Under the pieces are notes generated by a model, which saw nothing but the letters and a program-made list of their open reading frames with translations, was not told the DNA's origin and did not search any database. Positions 48,168 through 56,944 of a stretch of 64,000 nt of DNA are shown piece after piece (positions within the stretch are counted from its first letter, which is position 1; the number at the start of each line of letters is the position of its first letter). A program made the position numbers and the translations under genes. Origin of the DNA: an uncultured Christensenella sp. (lineage in GTDB: Bacteria; Bacillota; Clostridia; Christensenellales; Borkfalkiaceae). The DNA is taken from NCBI GenBank assembly GCA_910578145.1, contig CAJTPJ010000006.1:9116-73115 (forward strand), in the 5' to 3' direction.

Positions 48168-51100
48168 TTATTGCTTGCGTTTTTTGCGGAGAGCAATTAC
48201 GGTAACCGTAACCGAAGCCGCAACGGCAAGCGCCACGCAAACGACGGTAACTACTATTATAACCGTTTTGTTGCTGCCTGCTTTCGCGTTGGGGGTAACG
48301 ATAGGGTCGAAATCGGGATAAACGGGCTGGTCTGCAACGGCAACTACGTATTTGGTAACTTCTACGTCTTGGTCAATAACGTTGTCGTCTATTTTCTGCT
48401 GAATGCGCGCCGCCGCCTCGTTAGCAATGTATTGGATAACGAGTTCGTTGTTAGTTCCAAGTTCTTCGTAACCGAGGGTAAGTTTATTGTTTTCAATTCT
48501 ACTTGCAACGTCTACGCCGTTCAATTTAACGGAATAAATTTGATATCCATCGTTGGGTTTAATGGTGTAGGTGTGGGTGCCGCCCTCTTTAAGCGAAATA
48601 ATTTTACCGTCTTGTTTGGAAAGCGTGCCGCCCTTGCCCTCAATGCTTGCATAAATCGTTTTGTCGGTTGCTTTGTCCGCGTCTACCACGGCCACCATAT
48701 AGGGGGAGAAGCTGGTAACGGTTGCAACTATGCCGAACTGCGTTACTACGCAAGGCACTTCCTCTATAGTGTACGTATCGGTTGCTTTGTCGTGTTTGCG
48801 GTGGAAAAGTTTAAACGTTACGCCTTCGTCTTTGGGACCGTAGCCTTCGGGGAAGCCGAGCGCTATTTTAACATAGCTGCCATCTGGAATAACGGGATAT
48901 TTATTACATATCTGTAATCTGATATCGTAAGTTTGGGTGGTTTTGATATCGTCCTTATTTACTGTTATCGCGTCGCTGTCGGTAATTTCGTCAAGCATCG
49001 TATTAACGGTTTCAGTGTTTGCCTTTTCTGCAACAAGCATCATCTGGCTTCTTTGGTTTTCGGAGAAAGTGCTGTTATTGTCTTCGTCCTTGAAATCCAT
49101 TGCCGAAAGGTCGGAGTTGGTTACGAGAGTGGGCTGCGCGCAGCAGTCAATCCAAAGTCTTCCGTCGTAGTTAAATACTGCGGGGCAGGCCATATACAAC
49201 CGTCCAAACGAGAAGTTTGCAGGGTTGGGAAGTTTATCGGAAGTAGTTTCGATAAGCTCGCCGTTAACGCGCTTTGAAATTATCTTAGCCGAACCGACGT
49301 TAGTGAAATAAATGTTATAGTCTTCACTGTTGTGTTCGTACATAAGGCTGGGTGCAAACTTAAATCTGATAGTATTATAAATCATAGTGGAATCGCCGGA
49401 GTTTTTGGGGGCTTTAATAAGCTCCGCATAAACTTCGTTGCCGTTTGCGTCCAATTCTTTGCTTATTTTATAAAATTTTGCGTATTTCTGAGCGTTAGGG
49501 TGTTCGGAAACGAAATGTACGCCTATAGGTTTAGTTTCGTCTAGGATATGTAGCTCTTCGTCGTAAGTTACGGTAATTTCAAACGCTTTGCTTTCCGCCA
49601 TAATCGGCGTGGAGCCTTCGCGCATATTGTCGCTTATAGTGTGTTCTACTTGATAACTCGGGGTAGAGCTTTGAACGTAGGGAGGAGGAGTATACGTGCC
49701 GTAGGTATGGTTAACCATAGGTTCGCCTATTGCCATAGAGTTATTCTTATTTATAACTTCGTCGGAATAATAGAATTTTGTTATTTCTTCGCCTTGAAAC
49801 GCGTAAGCGTCAGGTTTGTAATCAAACACGGCAAATTGAGTGAAATACGCCGAAGTGTTGTCGTAGAAACGGGTTTCAATGCCGTTATCCTGCATCATCT
49901 CGTCGGGGCGGTCCATAGCGAGCACGACGTATTTTCTAAATTCTTCCAAGGAGAACCATCTATACCAGTTAATTTCTCCGTCTTTCAAATTTGCAAAGCG
50001 GCAAACGAGGTAAAGCCCGTCTTCTTCAAGCAGTCTTTTAGCGCTTTTGCCGTTATAGCTTACCGACGAGTAGTTTACAACTAAGGGGTTGCCGTTGTCG
50101 TCGGTTGAGCCGTCGGATAAGGGGGTGTAAACTCTGGAATATTGCAAACCGTCCGTTTCGCCCGTGCTGCCATAGTTAAACTTTGAAAGAGAGGGGTATC
50201 TCAATTTGTAGCCTGACGAGGAAATAACGCCGTCGTTAACGTGGATAAGTTCGTCCGAAGATTTATTCAATAAAGCGTATCTGTATTTGTTGGTCGCCGA
50301 GTAGTCCCAAGTAACGTCAACGGAATACCAATTACTTTTGTTTTCCGCCGCGCGCGCTTTCGATTGGGGCTGTGCTTCGGGAACTTCAAGCCAAACGTAG
50401 TTCCACATATGGTAAACGCTATTCTCTGCGTTATTGCCGTTTTGGTCTTTGTTGTTGGTGTAACCGTTTACGGTAATGCAGGGTATGCCCAACTTATCCA
50501 TTATGACTTTGTAGGAAGTGGAGTAGCCTCCGCAAACGGCTTTGCCCTCTACAAGTCCGCCGTAGGAAGTGTTTATGTAGGCCGCGGCTATGTAGTTGGG
50601 GTCGTTTTGGTTTTGGTAAGCAACGTAATCGTATTTAATTTCTTCTGTAAGAATACGGTTTACTTCCTTAGCAAGATAAGCGTCCCTTGCGGTGTATTCG
50701 TCAGCCGCTTCCAAATCGTTGGCTTTCTTTATTATTTCGTCAATTCTTTGGTCGTATTTAACTATTGCTTCGGCAACCTGTTCGGCAGTATTAAAGCCGT
50801 TGTCGTAAAATACGTTGGCTTCTCTGCCGCTGTTTATGAACCCTAAGTACGAACCGCCGCTGCGGCCCACGCTTATGGTCAACTTGTAAAAGTCTACGTA
50901 AAATATTTCGGGGTGGTCGGTAAGGAAGGAGTCGCGCGCGGCGCTAAACGCCCTGGGTACTTCAAGGTTTCCGTCTTCAACCCAGCTTTTAAGCTGTGCG
51001 GACGTAACTATATTGTTTATCGGATAATCAACCACGCCTTTTTTAAAATCGCCTGCTTGATTAATCTCTTCCAACGCTTCGTAAAACCTTTTAGCCAGCG

Positions 51101-51284
51101 TGTACTCGTTGTTGTTAACGTCTAAAAGGTAGTCGTAGAAGAAATCGGTTGCGTCCGGTGCGTTATTGCCGTCAGCATTAGCAACGCCGTTGTTTTTTGC
51201 AAGAATACCGGTGAACAGCGAAAGTGAAACTACGCAAGCAGCACCCAGCCCCGCAATGGCAACTTTTTTGGTAACTGATTTCAT
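48168..51284 (-). CDS. Large secreted, membrane-anchored transglutaminase-like protein
   Basis: 1038 residues from the ATG at 51284 (GGAGG 5 bp upstream; the longer frame would start in the leader). Signal peptide 1-30, C-terminal helix (VIIVVTVVCVALAVAASVTV) and a basic KKRKQ end. The transglutaminase-like core has a full triad: Cys251 in GKAVCGGYS, His292 in YHMWNYV and Asp323 in SVDVTWD. Such extracellular enzymes are proteases, peptide-crosslinkers or amidases acting at the cell surface. The rest (about 400-1000) is beta-rich, with repeat-like segments (EGKGGTLSKQDGKIISLKEGG) typical of surface modules. Confidence 0.88.
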   Translation of the reverse strand: MKSVTKKVAIAGLGAACVVSLSLFTGILAKNNGVANADGNNAPDATDFFYDYLLDVNNNEYTLAKRFYEALEEINQAGDFKKGVVDYPINNIVTSAQLKSWVEDGNLEVPRAFSAARDSFLTDHPEIFYVDFYKLTISVGRSGGSYLGFINSGREANVFYDNGFNTAEQVAEAIVKYDQRIDEIIKKANDLEAADEYTARDAYLAKEVNRILTEEIKYDYVAYQNQNDPNYIAAAYINTSYGGLVEGKAVCGGYSTSYKVIMDKLGIPCITVNGYTNNKDQNGNNAENSVYHMWNYVWLEVPEAQPQSKARAAENKSNWYSVDVTWDYSATNKYRYALLNKSSDELIHVNDGVISSSGYKLRYPSLSKFNYGSTGETDGLQYSRVYTPLSDGSTDDNGNPLVVNYSSVSYNGKSAKRLLEEDGLYLVCRFANLKDGEINWYRWFSLEEFRKYVVLAMDRPDEMMQDNGIETRFYDNTSAYFTQFAVFDYKPDAYAFQGEEITKFYYSDEVINKNNSMAIGEPMVNHTYGTYTPPPYVQSSTPSYQVEHTISDNMREGSTPIMAESKAFEITVTYDEELHILDETKPIGVHFVSEHPNAQKYAKFYKISKELDANGNEVYAELIKAPKNSGDSTMIYNTIRFKFAPSLMYEHNSEDYNIYFTNVGSAKIISKRVNGELIETTSDKLPNPANFSFGRLYMACPAVFNYDGRLWIDCCAQPTLVTNSDLSAMDFKDEDNNSTFSENQRSQMMLVAEKANTETVNTMLDEITDSDAITVNKDDIKTTQTYDIRLQICNKYPVIPDGSYVKIALGFPEGYGPKDEGVTFKLFHRKHDKATDTYTIEEVPCVVTQFGIVATVTSFSPYMVAVVDADKATDKTIYASIEGKGGTLSKQDGKIISLKEGGTHTYTIKPNDGYQIYSVKLNGVDVASRIENNKLTLGYEELGTNNELVIQYIANEAAARIQQKIDDNVIDQDVEVTKYVVAVADQPVYPDFDPIVTPNAKAGSNKTVIIVVTVVCVALAVAASVTVTVIALRKKRKQ

Positions 51285-51308
51285 AAATCCTCCAAAAATT
51301 TTTTTTAT

Positions 51309-51372
51309 TTTGCTTACGTTTCCAAGCGGAAACATAAGCAAACTTATAAATTATATATTAAATTTTGTCAAC
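51309..51372 (-). promoter_or_regulatory. Promoter and leader hairpin of the transglutaminase-like gene
   Basis: Minus strand TTGACA (51372-51367), 17-18 bp, TATAAG/TTATAA (about 51349-51343). Just downstream an inverted repeat (51309-51323 with 51328-51342, 14 of 15 pairs, TTTGCTTACGTTTCC) would form a stem at or near the RNA 5' end, as an mRNA-stabilising hairpin or operator. Confidence 0.7.
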
Positions 51373-51415
51373 TGTTTAAGCGCAGAATTGGAAAATTTTT
51401 ATATTTTGCACAAAT

Positions 51416-51760
51416 TTATTCCTTGCCCGTTTCGGGTTCTTCCTGCTGTGCGGGAGGGGCGGAAATGCCCACTACGTCGTCTACCGAAAGTGAAAAAGCT
51501 ATGCCCTGACCTTCGGTTTTAAGCCCCGCTTGCCTGTATACCGCGTGCAATACTTTATCCTTAATTTCCGCGGGTACCAATATTAAAACTATTTCCTTGT
51601 CGGGCTGTATCGAAATATGGAAAAATTGTTCCGCTTCCTTATTGGCGGTGCCGCGGGCGTGTATAACCGTGCCGCCGCGCGCGCCTTCTTCTTTGGCGGC
51701 GTCCATAACCGTTTCGGAAAATCCGGTGTTTACTATGCATAATATCATTTCGTAGTTCAT
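51416..51760 (-). CDS. PII-like protein 1
   Basis: 114 residues with a GlnB-like fold: MILCIVNTGFSETVMDAAKEEGARGGTVIHARGT, then FFHISIQPDKEIVLILVP. The ARGGTVIHARG segment is typical of PII-like regulators encoded beside DUF1538 membrane proteins. PII proteins report nitrogen or energy state by binding ATP/ADP and metabolites and by docking on transporters. A Pro/Glu-rich tail is added. ATGA overlap with the next PII-like gene. Confidence 0.82.
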   Translation of the reverse strand: MNYEMILCIVNTGFSETVMDAAKEEGARGGTVIHARGTANKEAEQFFHISIQPDKEIVLILVPAEIKDKVLHAVYRQAGLKTEGQGIAFSLSVDDVVGISAPPAQQEEPETGKE

Positions 51761-52185
51761 TGTTTATTCTCCTTAACGGTTAATCTGTTGTTGCTTAAAA
51801 AGCCGTAAATAAGCGTGCCAATCACGCTTGAAAGCGCCACGGTGCAGGCAACGCCCTTGCCGCCTTTTATGGTTTTAAACTTCTCTTCCAGCGTATGCAG
51901 CGCGTCGGGGACTTTGCTTTCCTGTATAACGCTGAATATAACCGCCTTGTCGTTGTCCGTAAGCCCCAAAAGGTCAAGCATTTTAGCGTCCGCAGTGCCG
52001 TGCGCAAGAGTTAAAAACTGCATATTTACCTCGAACGACTGCAAAAGGTCGGCGTAGTATTCCGCCTTGTTTCTTGCAACTATGGTGACTAACAGTTTAA
52101 GCCTGTTGGAAGTTACTTTTTGGGCGTTAGAGGTTTTTTTTGTTGCGGATTGTTTGCGTACCGAAGGTTTTCGTATAGTTGGCAT
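51757..52185 (-). CDS. PII-like protein 2
   Basis: 142 residues. A basic, disordered start (KPSVRKQSATKKTSNAQK) precedes a degenerate PII-like domain: LKLLVTIVARNKAEYYADLLQSFEV...TLAHGTADAKMLDLLG. The C-terminal GGKGVACTVALSSVIG replaces the usual end. With the first PII-like protein and the DUF1538 membrane protein it makes a three-gene operon. Probably the second subunit of a heteromeric sensor; inferred from context. Confidence 0.75.
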   Translation of the reverse strand: MPTIRKPSVRKQSATKKTSNAQKVTSNRLKLLVTIVARNKAEYYADLLQSFEVNMQFLTLAHGTADAKMLDLLGLTDNDKAVIFSVIQESKVPDALHTLEEKFKTIKGGKGVACTVALSSVIGTLIYGFLSNNRLTVKENKQ

Positions 52186-52197
52186 AGTTATTCCTTA

Positions 52198-53712
52198 TTA
52201 TTTAAAATAGATAATTTGCTCGTCGTCGGCGGAAAGCATACGCTTAATGGTAATTTTTTGCCTTACCTTAGCTGCCGTAACCGCCTTAAAGCCCAGCGCC
52301 TGTATGGTTATAAGCGGAGTCATTGCAACCATTGCAACTATTCCGAACGCGTCCGTCATTACGTCCCCGCCCATAGCAGTGCAAGCGCCTATTGCAAGCG
52401 GCAGGATAAAGCTGGAAGTTAAAGGACCGCTGGCAACCCCGCCCGAATCGAACGCGATAGCCGTGTATATTTTGGGTACGAAAAAGGATAGCCCTAACGA
52501 TATAAGATAACCGGGGATAAGATAGTATAAAAGCGAAAACCCGAATATCATTCTTATAAGCGAAAGCCCTATGGAAACGCCTACCGCAAGCGATAACGCC
52601 AACAGCATTTCTATTTTTTTTACGCCGCCGCCCGTTATTTCTTCAACCTGTTTGTTTAAAACGTGTACCGCGGGTTCGGCAAGTACTACCACAAGCCCTA
52701 AAATAAAGCCGAACACGACTAAAAGAGGGGTGTTGCCCGCAAGCTCCTGCCCCAATTTAAAACCTATCGGCATAAAGCCGATTACCACCGCAACTAAGAA
52801 TATTACCAGCCCGAAAAAGGTGTACGCAATGCCTACGGCAATTTGAAGTATTTTCTTTTTGGGCAGTTTTAATATGGTTAGTTGTAAAATTGCGAAAAAT
52901 ACGACTACTAATCCCAGCGCCTTTAAAACGTCCAGCCCGTGTTCAAGCAAAACGTGCCAAAAGTCTTCAAGACCGGACTGCACCGAGTAGTCGGCAACCT
53001 CGTAGGAAATTTCGCCGTTTGAAAACAGCGCGAGAAACATTACCGCAATCATAGGACCAATCGAACACAGCGCGATAAGACCAAAGCTGTTTTCGTTGGC
53101 GTTTCTGCCGCCTATAGTGGTTGCAATACCCACGCCCAGCGCCATTATGAAAGGCACGGTTATGGGGCCGGTGGTAACCCCGCCCGAATCGAAGGAGAGG
53201 GGTAGAAAACTTATTTTGCCTTCCTGTATAAGCAATGCGCACACGGCGAAAAGCATCATATAGAAAAAGGTTAAAAGGGCGGAAAGGTTTTTTCTGAAAA
53301 CTATTTTAAGTATTGCGATAACGAGAAACACGCCCACGCCCGCGCCAACGGTAACTATAAGCACGGTGGGGTTAATAACGGCGCTAACCTGCCCCGCTAA
53401 AACTGATAAATCGGGTTCGGCAACGGTGATAAGCACGCCCATTACAAAGCATACGGATATAAGCACCACGAGTTTTTTGGATTTGGTCAAACCCGCGCCA
53501 ACGTGTTCACCCATAGGCGTCATAGCAAGGTCCGCGCCCAAATTGAAAAGGGCTATTCCTATAATAAGAAAAACCGCCGAAACCGCAAACGCCACGGTTT
53601 CGGTTACCGTAAGGTTGATAAGCGGAGTAAACGATATTATCAGCACTATCGCCGTAACGGGAAGTACGGATATAAGCGCTTCTTTTAATTTCAAAAACAA
53701 TGCTTTTGCCAT
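52198..53712 (-). CDS. DUF1538 membrane transporter-like protein
   Basis: 504 residues with about 12-14 helices in two homologous halves. Each half carries the repeat FDSGGV-(T/A)-(T/S)-GP-(I/L)-T, and each contains a matched AEPD/AEPAVHVL region, so it is an internal duplication. This is the DUF1538 family, whose substrate is not firmly known; the inverted or tandem halves and Gly/Ser-rich re-entrant-like motifs suggest a secondary transporter. Genetic linkage to two PII-like proteins suggests gating by nitrogen or energy status. Confidence 0.85.
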   Translation of the reverse strand: MAKALFLKLKEALISVLPVTAIVLIISFTPLINLTVTETVAFAVSAVFLIIGIALFNLGADLAMTPMGEHVGAGLTKSKKLVVLISVCFVMGVLITVAEPDLSVLAGQVSAVINPTVLIVTVGAGVGVFLVIAILKIVFRKNLSALLTFFYMMLFAVCALLIQEGKISFLPLSFDSGGVTTGPITVPFIMALGVGIATTIGGRNANENSFGLIALCSIGPMIAVMFLALFSNGEISYEVADYSVQSGLEDFWHVLLEHGLDVLKALGLVVVFFAILQLTILKLPKKKILQIAVGIAYTFFGLVIFLVAVVIGFMPIGFKLGQELAGNTPLLVVFGFILGLVVVLAEPAVHVLNKQVEEITGGGVKKIEMLLALSLAVGVSIGLSLIRMIFGFSLLYYLIPGYLISLGLSFFVPKIYTAIAFDSGGVASGPLTSSFILPLAIGACTAMGGDVMTDAFGIVAMVAMTPLITIQALGFKAVTAAKVRQKITIKRMLSADDEQIIYFK

Positions 53713-53742
53713 AGATAAACCGTCGTAACTGTATTCATATTT

Positions 53743-53771
53743 ATTATAGCATATTTATAGTGTTTTTGCAA
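53743..53771 (-). promoter_or_regulatory. Promoter of the DUF1538/PII operon
   Basis: Minus strand TTGCAA (53771-53766), 17 bp, TATAAT (53748-53743), 30 bp before the gene. Confidence 0.85.
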
Positions 53772-53907
53772 TCATAAAACGCGGACGAGTTTAATACATT
53801 ATTGTAAACGGGGCGGTTGGTGAAAAGCGCTTTCGACAAAACAACAAAATAAAACAAAATAGCAGACAAAAATTTATTCATCAAGTCTGGTATTATCGGA
53901 GAGTAAG

Positions 53908-54678
53908 TTGATACGCACTATTAAATTTAAGACTTTATTGCTTGGTTTCGTTACCGTGTTTATGCTTGGGGTGTTAAGTTTTTCGGTTTATTTTACGGGC
54001 GCGTACGCCGTGTTTTACGGCAATACGCCCAGACTTATCCCTATTTATTCGGTAGAGCGTGAAGAAAAACTTTGCTCTATTACTTTCGACTGCGCCTGGG
54101 GCACCGAATACACCGACGAAATTTTAAAAGCGCTTGAAGTTTCAGACGTGCGCGCAACTTTTTTTATGGTTGAATTCTGGACTACGAAATATCCTGAATT
54201 CGTTAAAAAAATAAAGGACGGAGGCTGTGAAATAGGCACTCACTCTTCAACGCACAGCTATATGTCAAAAATGAACGCAGAGGATATAAGAGCGGAGCTT
54301 GCCGCGTCCTCTAAAGCGATAGAGGATATAACGGGCGATAAAGTGGAGCTGTTTCGTCCGCCCTACGGCGACTACGACGACGAGCTTATAAAAACCGCGT
54401 CTGAGCAGGGTTATTACACCATACAGTGGGACGTAGACAGCCTTGATTGGAAAGATTTATCCGCTTCGGATATAGCAATGCGGGTCGTCAACGGCGTAAA
54501 AAACGGCTCGATAATACTTATGCACAACAACGGGCTGCACACCGCCGAAGCCGTTCCCATAATTTTGGAAACACTTAAAAACCGCGGTTATTCTTTCGTG
54601 CCCGTAGGCGAGCTGATATACAAAGAAAACTACGCGATAGACGGCACCGGCCGCCAGAAACAAGTGCGGGTTAATTAA
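53908..54678 (+). CDS. Polysaccharide deacetylase (PdaA/PdaB-like)
   Basis: 256 residues from TTG (GGAGAG upstream). A signal anchor (8-32) leads to a NodB-type domain: TFDCAWGTE (the second Asp of the usual DD is Cys), metal-binding HSSTHSY, RPPYGDYDDE and late LMHNNGLHTAE. PdaA/PdaB relatives remove acetyl groups from peptidoglycan sugars, PdaB-like ones in spore cortex. The DCAWG form is closer to PdaB-like spore proteins. Outside the membrane; target not shown. Confidence 0.9.
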   Translation: MIRTIKFKTLLLGFVTVFMLGVLSFSVYFTGAYAVFYGNTPRLIPIYSVEREEKLCSITFDCAWGTEYTDEILKALEVSDVRATFFMVEFWTTKYPEFVKKIKDGGCEIGTHSSTHSYMSKMNAEDIRAELAASSKAIEDITGDKVELFRPPYGDYDDELIKTASEQGYYTIQWDVDSLDWKDLSASDIAMRVVNGVKNGSIILMHNNGLHTAEAVPIILETLKNRGYSFVPVGELIYKENYAIDGTGRQKQVRVN

Positions 54679-54707
54679 GAAAAACCAAATTTGGAGGCTA
54701 AATATAA

Positions 54708-55394
54708 ATGAATTACAACACGGAGAAAAACAATAAGGTTTATCTTTACGGTGAAATAGTTTCGGAAGCTAAATTTTCGCACGAGGTTTACGGCGAGGGC
54801 TTTTACGAGCTAATGGTAAAAGTTATGCGGCTTTCGGGGCAGGCGGATATTTTGCCCGTTACCGTTTCCGAAAGAATTATGACGGAAGATATGCGTATAG
54901 GCGGTTTTATCAGCGCGCTTGGGCAGTTCCGTTCGTACAACAAGTTGGAGGACGGCAAGTCGCGGCTTATGCTTACCGTTTTCATAAGGGAACTTTTAGA
55001 AGAACAGCCGGGCAAAAACCCAAATTCGATAGTATTGTCCGGGTATATCTGCAAACCGCCCGTTTACAGAACAACGCCGTTCAACAGGGAAATTGCCGAC
55101 CTGCTTATCGCAGTAAACCGCAGTTATAATAAATCGGATTATATCCCCGCCATAGCTTGGGGCAGGAACGCAAGGTTTGTAAAAAGCCTTTCGGTGGGCG
55201 ATAAAGTGGCGTTGTCGGGCAGAATTCAAAGCCGTGAATACCAGAAAAAACAGCCTGACGAAAGTTTCGTTACTATGACTGCTTACGAAGTTTCAATTTC
55301 AAAACTTGCCGCGTTTGACGACGAAGCGGATTTTGACATTGACGAGGAGTTTGATTTGTACTCCATTCCGCACTCGTACGAAAGGCAGGATTAA
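54708..55394 (+). CDS. Single-stranded DNA-binding protein with two OB folds
   Basis: 228 residues with two tandem OB-like halves: VYLYGEIVSEAKFSHEVYGEGFYELMVKV and SIVLSGYICKPPVYRTTPFNREIADLLIAV ... YIPAIAWGRNARFVKSLSVGDKVALSGRIQSREY. The second half matches SSB/PriB. The acidic tail DDEADFDIDEEFDLYS could dock partners, though it lacks the classical SSB DDDIPF end. A clostridial SSB-like family, probably accessory to the main SSB. Confidence 0.85.
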   Translation: MNYNTEKNNKVYLYGEIVSEAKFSHEVYGEGFYELMVKVMRLSGQADILPVTVSERIMTEDMRIGGFISALGQFRSYNKLEDGKSRLMLTVFIRELLEEQPGKNPNSIVLSGYICKPPVYRTTPFNREIADLLIAVNRSYNKSDYIPAIAWGRNARFVKSLSVGDKVALSGRIQSREYQKKQPDESFVTMTAYEVSISKLAAFDDEADFDIDEEFDLYSIPHSYERQD

Positions 55395-55411
55395 AAGCGT
55401 TTGATATTTAC

Positions 55412-55446
55412 AAATTCCGTCCGTTAAAAACGGGCGGAATTTTTTT
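55412..55446 (+). terminator. Terminator after the SSB-like gene
   Basis: AATTCCGTCCGTT-AAA-AACGGGCGGAATT then TTTTT. Confidence 0.88.
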
Positions 55447-55467
55447 GCGTTAAGGTCTATGAAAAAG

Positions 55468-55502
55468 TTGCAAAATTTTAAGCGTGTAATATAATATTAC
55501 AC
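55468..55502 (+). promoter_or_regulatory. MATE promoter overlapped by a perfect palindromic operator
   Basis: TTGCAA (55468-55473), 16 bp, TATAAT (55490-55495). The -10 lies inside the perfect 19-bp palindrome GTGTAATATAATATTACAC (55484-55502), the place for a dimeric repressor. The transcription start predicted at about 55502 is only 4 nt before the ATG. Confidence 0.75.
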
Positions 55503-55505
55503 GAA

Positions 55506-56900
55506 ATGGGAAATAGAAAAACTGTAAATTTAACGGGCGGCAAGGTATGGAAAGTTTTGCTTGCGTACAGTCTGCCACTTTTCGGAAGCGCTATAGTTCA
55601 ACAGCTGTATTCGTTGGTGGATTTGCTGGTGGTGGGCAACTTTGCAAAGGAAGGCGCGCTTGCCGTGGACGCTATTGGCAACGCTACGGTGGTTATAAAC
55701 GTGTTGCTTGCGTTTGCGTTGGGCGCTAACGGCGGTTGCTCGGTGCTGGTGGCGCGGTATTTCGGCGAAAATAATTTCAAGCGCGTGCGGGAAACGGTTA
55801 GCACCGCGCTTATTTCGTATTCGGTTTTGTGCGCCGCAATTATGGCTTTGGGGTTTGCGTGCGCGGGCGTTGCGCTAATCGCGCTTGGCGTACACGGCGC
55901 GTATTACGGCGATTGCCTTGAATATCTTTACGTTTATATCGGCTCGCTTCCGTTCGTGTTTTTATACAACTTAGGGTGCGGCATATGCTCGGCTTTGGGC
56001 GACAGCAAAACTCCGTTTATCTTTCTGGTTGTATCCTCGGTTTTAAACGTTGGGCTGGACATATGCTTCGTTTACCTGCTTCATTTGGACGTTGCGGGGG
56101 CGGCGTGGGCCACCTTTATTTCGCAGGCTGTTTCCAGCGTTTTAACCGTTTTCGTGCTGGCGGGCAAAATGCGTTCGGTCAAGTCCGAAGAGAAGCCGAA
56201 AATATTTGACAAACGGCTGTTAAAGGAGCTTACCGTAACTTCGTTGCCTATAATTTTACAGCAGAGCTTCGTTTCGGTGGGCAACTTCTTCGTAAACCGC
56301 TGTATTAACGGGCTTGACGCAAACGGCGACGCCACTACGGGGTTTACCACGGCGTTTAAAATTATAGTAACGGCAAATATGGGAACGGTTGCTATGTCAA
56401 ACGGGTTTTCCAACTTCGCCTCGCAAAACCGCGCGGCGGGGGAATACGGGCGCATTAAAAAGGGCTTTTGGATAATGCTTGGTTATATGACGGTGGCAAG
56501 CACGCTGTTTTTAATATTATTCGTTTCCTGCCCTGCGTTTTTAACGCGGCTTTTCGTGCAGAGCGACAAACTTACGGGCGCGGCTATGGGATATTCGGTT
56601 ACCTTTCTTACCATAGTTTCGTGTTTCTTGCCCGTTGTGGGGTTAAAAATAATGGCGGACGGCGCGGTGCGAGGTTGCGGCGGCAACCTCGGCTTTACCG
56701 TTTCAACTTTTATAGACCTTGGGCTAAGGGTTATGCTCGTATATCTTTTGGTTTATCTCGGCTGGGGATTTTTGGGCGTGTGCTGGGCGTGGGCTATCGG
56801 TTGGAGCGTAAGCACGGTGTTTGCGCTGGCGTTTTTGGGGTTTACGTTTAAAAAACTTCCCAAACACCGCTCTGCGGAGGCGGGCGTTAATAATAATTGA
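55506..56900 (+). CDS. MATE-family multidrug/Na+ antiporter
   Basis: 464 residues, about 12 membrane helices in two MatE halves. It begins LTGGKVWKVLLAYSLPLFGSAIVQQLYSLVDLLVVGNF, a typical MATE start, and keeps the second-half SFVSVGNFFVNRCINGLDANGDATTGFTTA. Such proteins export cationic drugs or flavins with H+ or Na+. There is no ribosome site and almost no 5' leader, so leaderless translation is likely. A palindromic operator over the -10 suggests induction by a ligand-binding repressor not encoded nearby. Confidence 0.9.
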   Translation: MGNRKTVNLTGGKVWKVLLAYSLPLFGSAIVQQLYSLVDLLVVGNFAKEGALAVDAIGNATVVINVLLAFALGANGGCSVLVARYFGENNFKRVRETVSTALISYSVLCAAIMALGFACAGVALIALGVHGAYYGDCLEYLYVYIGSLPFVFLYNLGCGICSALGDSKTPFIFLVVSSVLNVGLDICFVYLLHLDVAGAAWATFISQAVSSVLTVFVLAGKMRSVKSEEKPKIFDKRLLKELTVTSLPIILQQSFVSVGNFFVNRCINGLDANGDATTGFTTAFKIIVTANMGTVAMSNGFSNFASQNRAAGEYGRIKKGFWIMLGYMTVASTLFLILFVSCPAFLTRLFVQSDKLTGAAMGYSVTFLTIVSCFLPVVGLKIMADGAVRGCGGNLGFTVSTFIDLGLRVMLVYLLVYLGWGFLGVCWAWAIGWSVSTVFALAFLGFTFKKLPKHRSAEAGVNNN

Positions 56901-56944
56901 CAATTACCGCCGCCCGTGCTAAAATGATAGGCGGAGAAAATAAT

